Notes: generated by a model not told the origin, from the sequence alone. Shown: positions 26,951-37,682, counted from the stretch's first letter. The stretch: DNA of 64,000 nucleotides from Clostridium carboxidivorans P7 (GCF_001038625.1 NZ_CP011803.1:2852001-2916000), one strand, 5' to 3'. A program made the numbers and translations.

Positions 26951-28309
26951 ATGAATGAAAATGCAAATTTAAACTCTTCAACAAACCGTGCCTCAGAACT
27001 CCTTACACGTCTAGCGAGTATTCCTTTTTCACGATGGCATATCAAACCGCGTGTTATTATAGGTACTGCTACATTTTTTGATGGTTTTGATTCACTATCC
27101 CTTGCATATGCTATGCCAGTTTTAATTGGATTATGGCATTTATCTGCTGGTCAAATTGGAATGCTAATTGCAGCAGGATACTTAGGTCAGGCAGTAGGTG
27201 CACTTATTTTTGGTGTCATAGCCGAACGCTTTGGCCGTGTAAATAGTGTAAAAGGCTCTATCTTTCTAATGTCTGTAATAGGAATTGCATGTATGTTTGC
27301 TGGCAATTATAATATATTGTTTACATTACGATTCCTGCAAGGCGTTGGATTGGGCGGTGAAGTTCCTGTTGCTGCTACCTATATAAATGAATTGTCAGCA
27401 GCACATGGGCGTGGAAAATTCTTCATGCTATATGAGATGATATTCCCTATTAGTTTGATGCTAACTGCACAAATTGCAGCTTTTATTGTACCACATTATG
27501 GTTGGAAATGGATATTCTTGATAGGTGGTGCAGCAGGTTTAATTATTCTACCTCTTTTCTTTACACTTAAAGAATCACCACGTTGGTTAATTTCTAAAGG
27601 TAGATACGATGAAGCTGAACGTGTTATTAAAGAAATGGAAGCAAGTACAGATGTGCGTGTACCTGTTAGTATGGATGTAAACAAACCAGTAGTTAAAGCA
27701 AAATGGACTGAACTATTTTCACCATTTTACCGCTGGAGAACATTAGTGGTATGGGGATTATGGTTTTCAGCATACTTTATATCTAATGGTTTAAACAACT
27801 GGCTTCCTAGCTTGTACAAAACTGTTTACAAACTTCCACTTTCAGAATCTTTACATGCAGCATCCCTTACAAATATTGTTCAAGTAGTTATAGTATTAAC
27901 ATGTGCATTGCTAATTGATAAGATTGGACGTAGAAGATGGGCAACTGTAGCTTTCCTTGTTGCTGGTTGTTTACTTGCAACACTATTCTTAAATGGAGCA
28001 GGATCTGCAAAAAGTGTTATGTATTTAGGATCATTATCTTATGGTGTTATAGGTTCAATTACTGTTTTACTATACCTTTATACTCCAGAAATATATCCTA
28101 CAAGAATGAGAGCTCTTGGAACAGCATTTGCTACAACATGGCTTCGTCTTGCTTCCGCAATAGGACCTATGATAATTGGAATCGTATTAGATGCTAAAGG
28201 AATTTCATATGTATTTCTTGGTTTTGCAGTTATTTGTATTATAGGTTCAATAATAGCTACACGAATGGTTGAAACAACCGGAAAATCCTTGGAGGAAATT
28301 GCACCTTAA
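26951..28309 (+). CDS. MFS transporter, aromatic-acid/sugar-acid type, copy 1
   Basis: The 452-residue protein has 12 predicted helices and major-facilitator signatures: FFDGFDSLSLAYAMPVL in helix 1 with the DGxD motif that is essential in PcaK-type aromatic acid carriers, GVIAERFGRV between helices 2 and 3, and LYTPEIYPTRMRALG in the second half. It probably brings in the substrate of the aldolase by proton symport. The ATG at 26951 follows GAAAGGAAGG; the frame is open further upstream through the stem-loop, which is not coding. A bidirectional terminator follows. Confidence 0.88.
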   Translation: MNENANLNSSTNRASELLTRLASIPFSRWHIKPRVIIGTATFFDGFDSLSLAYAMPVLIGLWHLSAGQIGMLIAAGYLGQAVGALIFGVIAERFGRVNSVKGSIFLMSVIGIACMFAGNYNILFTLRFLQGVGLGGEVPVAATYINELSAAHGRGKFFMLYEMIFPISLMLTAQIAAFIVPHYGWKWIFLIGGAAGLIILPLFFTLKESPRWLISKGRYDEAERVIKEMEASTDVRVPVSMDVNKPVVKAKWTELFSPFYRWRTLVVWGLWFSAYFISNGLNNWLPSLYKTVYKLPLSESLHAASLTNIVQVVIVLTCALLIDKIGRRRWATVAFLVAGCLLATLFLNGAGSAKSVMYLGSLSYGVIGSITVLLYLYTPEIYPTRMRALGTAFATTWLRLASAIGPMIIGIVLDAKGISYVFLGFAVICIIGSIIATRMVETTGKSLEEIAP

Positions 28310-28343
28310 ACAAAAGTTAATTCACCCTTCCCTAATATAAAGG

Positions 28344-28386
28344 AAATTGGGATGCTGCCTAAATGCAGCATCCCAATTTGTTTTTG
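28344..28386. terminator. Bidirectional terminator between MFS copy 1 and the chemoreceptor
   Basis: A 15-bp stem AAATTGGGATGCTGC / GCAGCATCCCAATTT with a six-base loop, followed by TGTTTTT on the plus strand. Confidence 0.9.
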
Positions 28387-28396
28387 CCAAAGTATT

Positions 28397-30388
28397 TTAT
28401 AACTTAAATTTATTGATTTGTGCTTCAAGTTCTATTGATAATTGTTTTAAAGAATTTGCATTGGTTAAGAATTCATCCATTGTTGCTGTAATCTCTTCCC
28501 CAGATGCTGAAACTTCTTCTGTGCTTGCAGCAATTTCTTCTGAAACTGCAGATATGTTTTGCATTTTAGCTACTATTTCATCTTTATTATTAATAGTTTC
28601 TTCTGCCTTTTCCTTCACCAATTGAATTTGCGAAGTTAATTTGTTTATTGAAGTTAATATTTCTCCAAATATAGTTCTTGTTTCAGAAACAGCACTATTC
28701 TGTTCTTTTACACTGTTCTTTGTCTCCTCCATTGCTTTAACTGCTGTTTGTGCTTTTCCTCTAATACTACCAACTAATGCTTGAATCTGTTCAGTTGCAG
28801 AAGTAGATTCTTCAGCAAGTTTACGAATTTCATCTGCCACTACAGAAAATCCTTTACCAGCCTCACCTGCTCTTGCTGCCTCTATTGCAGCATTTAATGC
28901 TAACAAGTTAGTTTGTGATGATATTTGATTAATAGTATCAGTAATAACACTAATTTCATTAGATGATTTATGTACATCTAATACAATATCATTAACATCC
29001 ATTGTAGATTTATCAGTATTGACAGATTTTTCAGTAAGAATTTTAACTACTTCTAATCCTTTTTTACTTAACCTATTGGTATTTTCTGATTCATTAGACA
29101 TTTTATTTGTAAGTTCAGAAATATTATATATTTTATTGCTAACCTGTTCTAATTCTCTAACTCCTTCATCTACATTCATTGACTGATCTGAAGTTCCATC
29201 TGCAATTTGACCTATTGTTGCTGCCACTTCTTTAACAGCATCATCACTTTCCTTAGCCATTGAAGTTATTGTATCTGAATTTTCATTTAAAATATCAGCG
29301 GATTCTTTAACATTACATATCAATGTTCCTATACCTTCTACCATTTTATTAAAATCATTTCCTAATTTTCCGAACTCATCTTTGCTATTAATATCTGTCC
29401 GAATTGACAAGTCACCATAGGCTGCCTTATTAAATGCATTTTGTAATTTAAATATGTTTTTAGTGATCCTTCTGCTCACAATTAATGCTGCTATTCCCGA
29501 AAGTACAAGCATTATAAAAATAAATACAATTGAATACTTTTTTAAATAATTAAGATCATCGTTTATTTCAGAGTTAGGCATCGACGCAAATAACTTCCAA
29601 TTGGTCAATTTATTTGTGTCATAAATAATAATATTATTGGCATTTTTAGAATTATCTTTTTGAAATCCTGATTCTCTGTTTTTTGCCATTTCCCATATTG
29701 ACAATTTTTTTATTGTATCTGTACCTATTAACTTTTTATCAGGATGAGCTACTAGAATACCCTTTGAATCAGTTACATATATATAACCTTTCTGTCCAAT
29801 TTTTATACTTGATAGTTTATTGGATAACTTATCAAGATTTATAGTTACTCCTATAACTCCAATTACCTGATTATTATTTTCAACAGTCATGGAAATTGTC
29901 ACCAGATTTTTCTTGGTCAATAAACCAACATATGGATCAGAGTAAAATACCTTTCCCCTTTTAGCCATGGCACCTATATACCAAGGTCTGGTTGTTGGGT
30001 CTAGTGTATTACTACTTTCAGGATATACATATACTGTTTTATCTGGCAATCCAAATATAACACTTTCAATGCATTCATTACTAGCTTTTACATCCTTAAA
30101 AATAGAATTTAATATTAATACATTCTCCGGATGTGTTTTTATTTCTTTTATATATGAATTATTATCCATAAATATCAAGGGTGTAGACATTCCTTCAAAA
30201 AAGTTTTCTATGCCTCTATTAACTTCTTGAATTGTTTGGCTAGTTGAAACTTCAAACCTATTTCTCACAATACTGTCAGTTTTAATATTAGAGAAAATGC
30301 CTAAAGATATTATTGGCGCAATACCGATAACTATCATAATAAGCATTAACTTGTTTTTTATACTTGAAAATGTATTTTTAGTTTTCAC
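28397..30388 (-). CDS. Methyl-accepting chemotaxis protein with dCache-type sensor
   Basis: The 663-residue receptor has a first helix (about 11-30), a double-Cache extracytoplasmic domain ([48 protein letters not shown]), a second helix near 285-305, a HAMP domain and a long signalling coil with the tip [20 protein letters not shown]. The start is GTG at 30388 after GAGGGGGAT. It lies inside the catabolic region between an MFS transporter and a fumarylacetoacetate-hydrolase homologue, so it may sense the same compound; this is inference from position. Confidence 0.92.
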   Translation of the reverse strand: MKTKNTFSSIKNKLMLIMIVIGIAPIISLGIFSNIKTDSIVRNRFEVSTSQTIQEVNRGIENFFEGMSTPLIFMDNNSYIKEIKTHPENVLILNSIFKDVKASNECIESVIFGLPDKTVYVYPESSNTLDPTTRPWYIGAMAKRGKVFYSDPYVGLLTKKNLVTISMTVENNNQVIGVIGVTINLDKLSNKLSSIKIGQKGYIYVTDSKGILVAHPDKKLIGTDTIKKLSIWEMAKNRESGFQKDNSKNANNIIIYDTNKLTNWKLFASMPNSEINDDLNYLKKYSIVFIFIMLVLSGIAALIVSRRITKNIFKLQNAFNKAAYGDLSIRTDINSKDEFGKLGNDFNKMVEGIGTLICNVKESADILNENSDTITSMAKESDDAVKEVAATIGQIADGTSDQSMNVDEGVRELEQVSNKIYNISELTNKMSNESENTNRLSKKGLEVVKILTEKSVNTDKSTMDVNDIVLDVHKSSNEISVITDTINQISSQTNLLALNAAIEAARAGEAGKGFSVVADEIRKLAEESTSATEQIQALVGSIRGKAQTAVKAMEETKNSVKEQNSAVSETRTIFGEILTSINKLTSQIQLVKEKAEETINNKDEIVAKMQNISAVSEEIAASTEEVSASGEEITATMDEFLTNANSLKQLSIELEAQINKFKL

Positions 30389-30420
30389 AAATTTATCCCC
30401 CTCATTCTTTAACTTTTATA

Positions 30421-30470
30421 AAAATCAGCCTATATCTTGTATATGTCAATTGAAGATATAGGCTGATTTT
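30421..30470. terminator. Bidirectional terminator between chemoreceptor and hydrolase genes
   Basis: An 18-bp stem beginning AAAATCAGCCTATATCTT with its complement ending at 30470, and T-rich sequence on both outer sides. It ends the leftward hydrolase gene. Confidence 0.85.
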
Positions 30471-30494
30471 ATTTTTTATCTTATAATAAATAAT

Positions 30495-31358
30495 CTATTT
30501 TAATACATTTATGATATCACCAATTTTTTCAATAGAAACAATAATTTCATCTCCAGACTTCAACCACTCTTGTTTATCTTCTGGATAGGTTAAAATAGCT
30601 CCGCTAGGTGTTCCAGTAAAGATTATATCTCCAGGCTTTAATGTCATATAATTAGATATGTAGCTTACCATTTCTGCACAATCAAAAATCATATCTCTAG
30701 TATTGCCATATTGCCTAAGTTCTCCATTTACTTTACATTGTATTTCTAAATTTGAAGCATCTATTTCATCAGCTGTTACCAAACAAGGTCCAATAGGTGC
30801 AAAATTATCACAAGTTTTTCCTATTAACCATTGATGAGTTTTGCGTTGAAGGTCTCTAGCAGCCAAATCATTTCCAGCAGTATATCCAAACACACAGGAA
30901 AGTGCATCTTCTTTGGAAATGTTTTTAGCTTCTTTTCCAATAACAATAACTAATTCTGCTTCATAGTCGAATTTTTCACCACACTTTGGTAGAGAAATAA
31001 TTTGATTATGTGCAGCAAGTGCATTGTTAAATTTACTAAATATCACTGGCAAAGCTTTATCATCTGCATCAGATTTTTGTGAATGAGTTATGTAATTTGA
31101 AGCAATACAAAGAATTTTTTCTGGTTTTATCACAGGTGGAGCATAAATAATTTCATCTTCAGGAATTGTTTCTACTCCTTTTTTCATCAATTCATTTAAT
31201 TGGAGTAAAGCTTTTTCTCCTTCATCAATAACTTCCTCTATAGTGTTATATACTTTAAGAGAATAATCTTCAGCAGCTTTTACTGCATCTATAATACCGT
31301 TCTCCGTCTCAATACCTAACCTAATTTTTTCTCCAACTTTAAAATTAACTAACTTCAT
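30495..31358 (-). CDS. Fumarylacetoacetate hydrolase-family protein
   Basis: The 287-residue protein has the FAH fold signatures: an N-terminal domain to about residue 75, then the metal-binding acidic residues in FDYEAELVIVIG and GNDLAARDLQ and the segment GDIIFTGTPSGA near the C-terminus. Family members hydrolyse acylpyruvates or isomerise or decarboxylate related dioates, often releasing pyruvate. The exact substrate is not known. It stands alone on the minus strand with AAAGGAGATGAGAG before the ATG, after MFS copy 2. Confidence 0.88.
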   Translation of the reverse strand: MKLVNFKVGEKIRLGIETENGIIDAVKAAEDYSLKVYNTIEEVIDEGEKALLQLNELMKKGVETIPEDEIIYAPPVIKPEKILCIASNYITHSQKSDADDKALPVIFSKFNNALAAHNQIISLPKCGEKFDYEAELVIVIGKEAKNISKEDALSCVFGYTAGNDLAARDLQRKTHQWLIGKTCDNFAPIGPCLVTADEIDASNLEIQCKVNGELRQYGNTRDMIFDCAEMVSYISNYMTLKPGDIIFTGTPSGAILTYPEDKQEWLKSGDEIIVSIEKIGDIINVLK

Positions 31359-31400
31359 AGTAATCTCTCATCTCCTTTACTTTAATCTCATAATCTATAA

Positions 31401-31466
31401 TAAAGAAAATACACACATTATCATACACACTTTAAAATATGTATGATAATATGTATATTTTCTTTA
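31401..31466 (-). terminator. Terminator after MFS copy 2
   Basis: A nearly perfect long inverted repeat with outer arms TAAAGAAAATACACAC and GTATATTTTCTTTA. A related hairpin follows MFS copy 3 (37683-37735). Confidence 0.75.
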
Positions 31467-31490
31467 TGTAAGGGTTAATCATAGCTTTAT

Positions 31491-32861
31491 TTAAGGAGCA
31501 ATCTCCTCAAGTACTTTTTCACGTGTTTCAATCATTCTCGTAGCTATTACTGAACCTATAATACAAATAATTGCAAAACCAACAAATACATATGAAATTC
31601 CTTTAGCATCTAAAACAATTCCAATTATCATAGGCCCTATTGCAGAAGCAAGACGTAACCACGTTGTAGCAAATGCTGTTCCAATAGCTCTCATCCTTGT
31701 AGGATATATTTCTGGAGTATATAAATAAAGCAGAACAGTAATTGATCCTATAACACCATAAGCTGATGATCCTAAGTACATAACACTTCTTGCAGATTTT
31801 GCTCCAGTAAGGAAAAGTACTAGAAGTAAACAACCAGCTATAAGGAAAGCTACTGTTGCCCATCTCTTACGTCCAATCTTATCAATAAGAAATGCACATG
31901 CTAATACCATAACTACTTGTATAACATTTGTAAGCGACGCTGCATGTAAAGATTCTGATAGCGGAAGCTTATAAACAGTTTTGTATAAGCTAGGAAGCCA
32001 GTTGTTTAAACCATTAGATATGAAGTATGCTGAAAACCACAATCCCCATACAACTAACGTTCTCCAGCGATAAAATGGAGAGAATAATTCTTTCCAGTCA
32101 GCTTTTTTAGCTGGCTTGTTTATATTCGTCATATTTACAGGTAAACGCTTATCTGTACTTGCTTCCATTTCTTCAATGACACGTTCAGCTTCATCAAATT
32201 TTCCTTTACCAATCAACCAACGTGGTGATTCTCTAAGCATAAAGAAAAGTGGCAGCATAACTAAACCTATTGCACCGCCCAGTAAAAACATCCATTTCCA
32301 ACCCAAGCTTGGTACAACTACAGCTCCAATCTGTGCAGTTATCATTAAACTGATAGGAAATATCATTTCATACACCATAAAGAACTTTCCACGACCTTGA
32401 GCTCGTGATAATTCATTTATATATGTAGCAGCAATAGGAACTTCTCCTCCTAGTCCAACGCCTTGTAAAAATCTTAGTGCAAATAATATATTATAATTGC
32501 CAGCAAACATACATGCAATTCCAACCACAGACATTAAAAATATGGAACCTTTTATACTAAATATACGACCAAAGCGTTCTGCTACAACACCAAAAATTAG
32601 TGCACCTACTGCTTGTCCTAAATATCCTGCTGCAATTAACATTCCAATTTGACCAGCCTTTAAATGCCATAATCCAATTAAAACTGGCATAGCATATGCA
32701 AGCGTTAATGAATCAAAACCATCAAAAAAAGTAGCAGTACCTACAATAACACGAGGCTTAACATGCCATCTTGAAAAAGGAATACTTTCCATACGTGCAA
32801 GAAGCTGTGAAGCACGATTTGGCGAAGAATTAGAATCTGAAACTACTGAACTTTCACTCAT
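31491..32861 (-). CDS. MFS transporter, aromatic-acid/sugar-acid type, copy 2
   Basis: The 456-residue paralogue of the transporter at 26951 keeps the helix-1 motif FFDGFDSLTLAYAMPVL and the cytoplasmic loop GVVAERFGRI. Its second half is almost identical to copy 3. GGAAGTAGTTAAT lies before the ATG. The gene follows dapA copy 2 (a damaged copy) on the minus strand with the same stem-loop between them. If the promoter upstream of the damaged dapA still works, this transporter can still be expressed. Confidence 0.9.
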   Translation of the reverse strand: MSESSVVSDSNSSPNRASQLLARMESIPFSRWHVKPRVIVGTATFFDGFDSLTLAYAMPVLIGLWHLKAGQIGMLIAAGYLGQAVGALIFGVVAERFGRIFSIKGSIFLMSVVGIACMFAGNYNILFALRFLQGVGLGGEVPIAATYINELSRAQGRGKFFMVYEMIFPISLMITAQIGAVVVPSLGWKWMFLLGGAIGLVMLPLFFMLRESPRWLIGKGKFDEAERVIEEMEASTDKRLPVNMTNINKPAKKADWKELFSPFYRWRTLVVWGLWFSAYFISNGLNNWLPSLYKTVYKLPLSESLHAASLTNVIQVVMVLACAFLIDKIGRKRWATVAFLIAGCLLLVLFLTGAKSARSVMYLGSSAYGVIGSITVLLYLYTPEIYPTRMRAIGTAFATTWLRLASAIGPMIIGIVLDAKGISYVFVGFAIICIIGSVIATRMIETREKVLEEIAP

Positions 32862-32928
32862 ATTAACTACTTCCTTTCACTGTGCTCAAAGCACAAAATA
32901 GTGATATCGTTTACTCTCAACGTTATTT

Positions 32929-32962
32929 AATGTGCGTTTCTTAATATTAAGAAACGCACATT
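32929..32962 (-). repeat. Intercistronic stem-loop between dapA and MFS, copy 2
   Basis: A 16-bp stem AATGTGCGTTTCTTAA / TTAAGAAACGCACATT. It differs from copy 1 at paired positions (GTGCG with CGCAC against ATGCG with CGCAT), so the pairing is kept. Confidence 0.65.
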
Positions 32963-32972
32963 TTATATCACA

Positions 32973-33797
32973 CTAAACTAAATTAACTTTTTCAACACCT
33001 GAATCAGTTAATGCTTTAGTAACTACATCTATTTCATGTTGATCTAAAGGCATTAGAGGTGGTCTCATCAATGGTGATGTAAATACTTTACGTTGTACTA
33101 AGAATTCTTTCATTCTTGCATGAGCTTCTCCTGTAGGTTCTCCTATTCCATAGATACCTTGTGCTGCTGCAAATAATTTTTCATTAACCTTTTTAGCTTC
33201 TTTTAAATCTTCATTTTGAACAGCTTTAAATAAAGCAGTTATTAATTCTGGTACGCAGCCTGAGAAGCCTATTAATGCTCCATCAAGTCCTTGAATCATT
33301 GTTGATAAAACATTTTCATCATGACAAGTAAGTAATGTTGTTTCAGGTGTTTTTTCTCTTAATATACGAACATCTCTTTCATATAGAGGCATGTCTCTAG
33401 TTCCCATCTTAACTGCTACAACATTAGGGATCTTACACATTTCTAATAATAAATCTATTGGATAAAATGATTTTGTATTTGAAGGATAAAGATGTATAAA
33501 TATTTTTATATTTATAGCTTCTGCAACATCTTTTACAAATTTAAGAGCTCCTTCTGGCTTAATACCAAATCTTAACCATAAGTGTGGTGGCATAAGTAAA
33601 ATTCCATCTGCTCCTGCTGCTTCTGCTGCTTTAGCTTGATTTATTGCATCAAAAGTTCCTTCTGCACAAACTCCTGAAATGATCTTAACTTTACCTTTAA
33701 CTCTGTCAGCTGCTAATTTTGTAACATGTGCTCTTTCTTCATTTGAAAATCCTGTTATTTCTCCAGTATGTCCATTTGTAAATAATTTTTTAAACAA
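32973..33797 (-). pseudogene. Truncated DHDPS-family aldolase, copy 2
   Basis: From TNGHTGE onward the frame is almost identical to copies 1 and 3, including the tyrosine and lysine of the active site. The first 46 residues, the start codon and the ribosome binding site are missing. Copy 3 has TCCATTTGTAA at 40060-40070 and again at 40218-40228; copy 2 has this sequence once, at 33771-33781, so 158 bases were lost between direct repeats. The open frame can begin only at a TTG (33797) giving MFKKLF before TNGHTGE. Loss of the first barrel strands should abolish folding, so it is called a pseudogene. Confidence 0.8.
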
Positions 33798-33910
33798 ACC
33801 CTTCTCAAAACTTTTGACGCTGCATTTTTACAAAAATGTTTTATTACATCAACTGCATTCCAACATTTTTAAAACAGTGCATCTTTATCAAAATTATGTC
33901 ATATTTTGAT

Positions 33911-33961
33911 AGGGAACGTTTTCTATGTCTTTATTATATAAAACGTTTTCTGTAATGTCAA
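33911..33961 (-). promoter_or_regulatory. dapA copy 2 promoter with two LacI operators
   Basis: On the minus strand TTGACA (33961-33956), a 17-base spacer with AAAACGTTTT, TATAAT (33938-33933), then GAAAACGTTCCC. It is intact even though the gene it serves is truncated. Confidence 0.78.
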
Positions 33962-34495
33962 CAAGTTTTTTGAAAATTTTCGAAAATTATATTCATCAAA
34001 TAAAAATATCATTTTACATTTTAAGTATTTGTGTTAATATCTATAACTTAATTTCAAACCAACCATGAACCTTTTAAAGCTTCAAAAACGTTGAAAATCA
34101 ACCATACAGCAACTATTTAACTCTAAATATTTATCTAAAAAATTATTTTTCTAGTAATCTAATAATTGTAAAAATCTTTATAACGTCTAAATTCATCAAC
34201 ACTAAATAAGTAGCATTTATATCCAGTTAGCTTAAAAATATTACAGATAACGTTTTCTGATATTTTCTGCGAATCATAAATATTATGCATTGTCACAGAA
34301 AATAGTGTTATAATATGGATACAGAAAATAGTAATATTTTTGTCATTCACATTTTAAAAGAATAGATGTTTTGTTACTGCACTCTATATCTTTGCCACAT
34401 TGTTAATATGCTAAAAATTGTATATAATATAAAAGTATGAATTTCTTTTTAATATAAATTAAAGAAACCATTTTATTTTTTAGGAGAGTATATAT
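33962..34495. other. Intergenic region between dapA copy 2 and lacI copy 2
   Basis: AT-rich region with a further operator-like element (AGATAACGTTTTCT, about 34246-34259) and repeated CAGAAAATAG units near 34297 and 34322. These may control lacI copy 2. No gene was recognised. Confidence 0.45.
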
Positions 34496-35512
34496 ATGAA
34501 AAATATTTCTATTATTGATGTTGCAAAACAGGCAGGAGTTTCAGTTACTACTGTCTCACGTATAATAAATAATGTTGATTATCCAGTAGCTGCAAAGACA
34601 CGAGAAAAAGTATTAAAAGTAATTGATGAATTACAATATACCCCTAATAAAGCTGCTCAAGGATTAAAGAAAAAATTCAGTGACATTATAGGTTTAATTG
34701 TAAGGGATATTTCTGATTCTTATTTTGGAGAAATGGCTAATGGCGTAACTAATAGAGCCAGTGAACTTGGTTATTTGTCTTTTGTATGCAATACAGGTCG
34801 TAATCCTGAAGATGAATTGAGATACCACGAGCATCTTTGGCAGCACAGGGTAAAAGGCATAATACTTGCTGGTGGAGGACTTGATCAAGTAGATTACAAA
34901 AAAAAGCTTGAAAATCAACTTTTAAGACATGAAAAGTATGGCTTGAAAATCGTATCTTTAGCTCCTCAGGGAATTGAGATCCCATATGTAATGATAAATG
35001 ATTTCGATGCTGGTAAGAAAGTTACAGATTACTTAATTCAACGAGGGCACAAAAAAATAGCTTTTATGGGAGGTCCATCAAAAGTATTTACTTCCATAGA
35101 AAGACTAAAAGGATTTAAAGCAGCAATTGATGCTGCTGGTATTGAATACAATAAGAATTATATTACTAGTAGTGATTTCTCACAAAAGGGAGGATATGAA
35201 GCCTTTAGTTCATTAATTTCTAAAGTTAGTGACCTAACTGCAATTTGTTGTGCAAATGATAATATTGCCATTGGAGCTATGAGCGCTATTAGAGAACATG
35301 GACTTAGCATTCCAAAAGATATTTCTATAATTAGTATAGGTGATATAAAAGAGGCAAGATATACAACTCCTCCTCTTACCACGCTAACCATTCCTCATTA
35401 TGAAATGGGGCAAATGGCTGTGGATGTTATTACTCAATGGAAAGAAAAAGTTGAAATTACTTTAAATACATCAATTTTCGAAAGATCTTCAGTAAGAGTA
35501 TTGGATAATTAA
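34496..35512 (+). CDS. LacI-family transcriptional regulator, copy 2
   Basis: The 338-residue protein is close to the regulator at 23910-24926, with the same helix-turn-helix (IIDVAKQAGVSVTTVSRIIN) and sensor domain (GLIVRDISDSYFGEMANG). It is divergent from dapA copy 2. Identical DNA-reading residues in the two paralogues suggest that both recognise the AACGTT palindromes before all three dapA copies. TAGGAGAGTATATAT precedes the ATG. Confidence 0.93.
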   Translation: MKNISIIDVAKQAGVSVTTVSRIINNVDYPVAAKTREKVLKVIDELQYTPNKAAQGLKKKFSDIIGLIVRDISDSYFGEMANGVTNRASELGYLSFVCNTGRNPEDELRYHEHLWQHRVKGIILAGGGLDQVDYKKKLENQLLRHEKYGLKIVSLAPQGIEIPYVMINDFDAGKKVTDYLIQRGHKKIAFMGGPSKVFTSIERLKGFKAAIDAAGIEYNKNYITSSDFSQKGGYEAFSSLISKVSDLTAICCANDNIAIGAMSAIREHGLSIPKDISIISIGDIKEARYTTPPLTTLTIPHYEMGQMAVDVITQWKEKVEITLNTSIFERSSVRVLDN

Positions 35513-35562
35513 TCACAAAGTATTTTTATATTTTATTAAACATAAAAAATAAATATGAAGAA

Positions 35563-35620
35563 TATTAAAATGTACCCTACAGAATAGACATTTAAATCTA
35601 TCTTGCAAGGTACATTTTAT
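35563..35620. terminator. Bidirectional terminator between lacI copy 2 and DUF554 gene
   Basis: Arms ATTAAAATGTACC and GGTACATTTTAT enclose a weaker inner stem between two converging genes. Confidence 0.7.
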
Positions 35621-36336
35621 TTTACAAGCGCAGTCCATAAATAGGATATTGGCATTACAAGTATAAGAGCAGGTAACATATTTGCAATTGGAAAAGCTTT
35701 TATACCACTTATACGAAAGCCTGTTGCTAACATAATCATGCCGCCACAAGCACTAAAATCTGCCACCATTGCAGGTGTGGTCATGGGCAATATAATTGAT
35801 GCACTAAAAAATAAGCATATTAGTACAACAAATTGTGGAACACATATGGTCAAAACTATATAACCAAGGGCTGCTGCAAAAATTCCTGCTGTAAAAAGAT
35901 CAAGGAACGCCTTTGTTATTAGTATAGAATGATCACCTGTCATTCCCTCTTTTAATGCACCAAATATTCCCGTACCACTGGCGCAAAACAAAATTACTAT
36001 ACCAACAAACTTTTCCATAAATTCTTTTTGATTATCTACAGTTCCTTTATTAGAAAATATTTTTTCAATTGGTCTACGTATACGATGAACACACCATTCA
36101 ATTCCACTTTCAAATTTAGTAAACTCACCTATAGCACTGCCAAGAATTAATGATAAGACAACTGCAGGCATTGCATTCATCTTTAATATTAAACTTACTC
36201 CCATAGCCATAGATGCCACACCAGAGGTCAAAGGTAAACTTGCACGTGCTCTTTCCGGAATTTTATCTCCTAAAAGCGCTCCAATTAGACCTCCTAAAAA
36301 TACTGCTAAACTATTAATTATAACTCCAATAGGCAT
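35617..36336 (-). CDS. DUF554-family membrane protein
   Basis: The 239-residue protein starts MPIGVIINSLAVFLGGLIGALLG and has about seven membrane helices; the glycine-rich first helix and the motif ACGGMIMLATGFRISGIK near the end are typical of DUF554 (YdfK-like) proteins. Its function is unknown; a transport role is often supposed. It follows the malic enzyme gene on the minus strand with a gap of about 50 bases, so co-expression is likely. GAAAGGAAGATTATTAGT lies before the ATG. Confidence 0.85.
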   Translation of the reverse strand: MPIGVIINSLAVFLGGLIGALLGDKIPERARASLPLTSGVASMAMGVSLILKMNAMPAVVLSLILGSAIGEFTKFESGIEWCVHRIRRPIEKIFSNKGTVDNQKEFMEKFVGIVILFCASGTGIFGALKEGMTGDHSILITKAFLDLFTAGIFAAALGYIVLTICVPQFVVLICLFFSASIILPMTTPAMVADFSACGGMIMLATGFRISGIKAFPIANMLPALILVMPISYLWTALVK

Positions 36337-36389
36337 ACTAATAATCTTCCTTTCGTTTATTGAAGCTTATGATCATAAACACTCAAATT

Positions 36390-37571
36390 CTATATTAAAT
36401 ATTCTCTAACCAAACCAAGTTTACAAGCTGTATCTACTACTGCCTTTGAAACAGCTTCACAAACACCTTTATCAAATACACTAGGAACTATATTATCTTC
36501 AGTTAATTCGCTGTCTTTTATTAAGTCTGCAATTCCTTTTGCAGCTGCAATCTTCATTTCATCACATATTTCTTTTGCTCTAACCTTTAATACACCATTA
36601 AATAAACCTGGAAAAACTAATACATTATTAATTTGATTTGGGAAATCTGATCTTCCTGTAGCTATAACTCTAGCTCCACCTGCCTTTGCCAGATCTGGCA
36701 TTATCTCTGGAGTAGGATTAGCCAATGCAAAAATTATATTATCTTTATTCATTGTTTCAACCATTTCTTTAGTTAATACATTGCCATCTGAAACGCCTAT
36801 AAATACATCCTTTGCCTTAATTACATCTGCTAAGGTTCCTTTTTCAAAATTTCTATTGGTTATTTTTGCCATCTCACTTTGTGCATCATTTAAAGCACTA
36901 TCACCTTCAACAAGCGCTCCATTTATATCACATAAAACTATATTTTTAACTCCAGCTGACATCAAAAGTTTAGCTGTAGCAATACCAGATGCCCCTGCAC
37001 CATTTATAACAACCTTTACTTCTTCTATATCTTTCTTAACTAATTTTAAAGCGTTATATAAACCTGCCAGCACTGCAATTGCAGTTCCATGCTGATCATC
37101 ATGATACACTGGTATATCCAGCAATTCTTTCAATTTATTTTCAATATAAAAACATTCTGGTGCTTTAATATCTTCTAAATGTATTCCGCCAAATCCTGGA
37201 GCAATATTCTTTATAGTGTTCACTATATCATCTGGATCCATAGAGTCTAAGCTTATAGGAATAGCGTCAACATCCCCAAACCTTTTTAACAATAATGCTT
37301 TACCTTCTACTACTGGAAGTCCTGCTTCCGGTCCAATATTGCCCAAGCCAAGAACTGCTGTTCCATTTGTAATTACAGCAACGGTTTTTCCTTTCATTGT
37401 ATATTGATATGCATTATTTTTATTTTTAGCTATTTCCAAACAAGGCTCAGCTACTCCAGGAGTGTATGCCACTGCTAAATCTGTGCTATTGGCCACAGGC
37501 ATAGTACCCACAATTTCTATTTTTCCTCTTTTTTCTCTATGTAATTTTAAAGACTTTTCTTTTACATTCAT
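36390..37571 (-). CDS. NAD(P)-dependent malic enzyme
   Basis: The 393-residue protein is a short-form malic enzyme. The N-terminal domain has the catalytic Tyr in AVAYTPGVAEPC, Lys in VEGKALLLKRF and metal ligands in GGIHLEDIKAPECF and VYHDDQHGTA. The Rossmann domain follows (VVINGAGASGIATAKLL). It oxidatively decarboxylates malate to pyruvate and CO2. GGGAGGACAATAACT precedes the ATG. Its location among pyruvate-forming enzymes suggests that it takes part in the same catabolic programme or balances NAD(P)H. Confidence 0.93.
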   Translation of the reverse strand: MNVKEKSLKLHREKRGKIEIVGTMPVANSTDLAVAYTPGVAEPCLEIAKNKNNAYQYTMKGKTVAVITNGTAVLGLGNIGPEAGLPVVEGKALLLKRFGDVDAIPISLDSMDPDDIVNTIKNIAPGFGGIHLEDIKAPECFYIENKLKELLDIPVYHDDQHGTAIAVLAGLYNALKLVKKDIEEVKVVINGAGASGIATAKLLMSAGVKNIVLCDINGALVEGDSALNDAQSEMAKITNRNFEKGTLADVIKAKDVFIGVSDGNVLTKEMVETMNKDNIIFALANPTPEIMPDLAKAGGARVIATGRSDFPNQINNVLVFPGLFNGVLKVRAKEICDEMKIAAAKGIADLIKDSELTEDNIVPSVFDKGVCEAVSKAVVDTACKLGLVREYLI

Positions 37572-37682
37572 AGTTATTGTCCTCCCTTTTCATCCATTTC
37601 AGCATACTATACGTTTTATTTGCAGAAATATTTGATGAATTAAAAAATTTGTACTTACAAATTATATATTAATAATCTAAAA

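Noticed and set aside
34159-34350. A 63-codon frame upstream of lacI copy 2
   Set aside because: It overlaps operator-like repeats, lacks a ribosome binding site and has no protein-like features.
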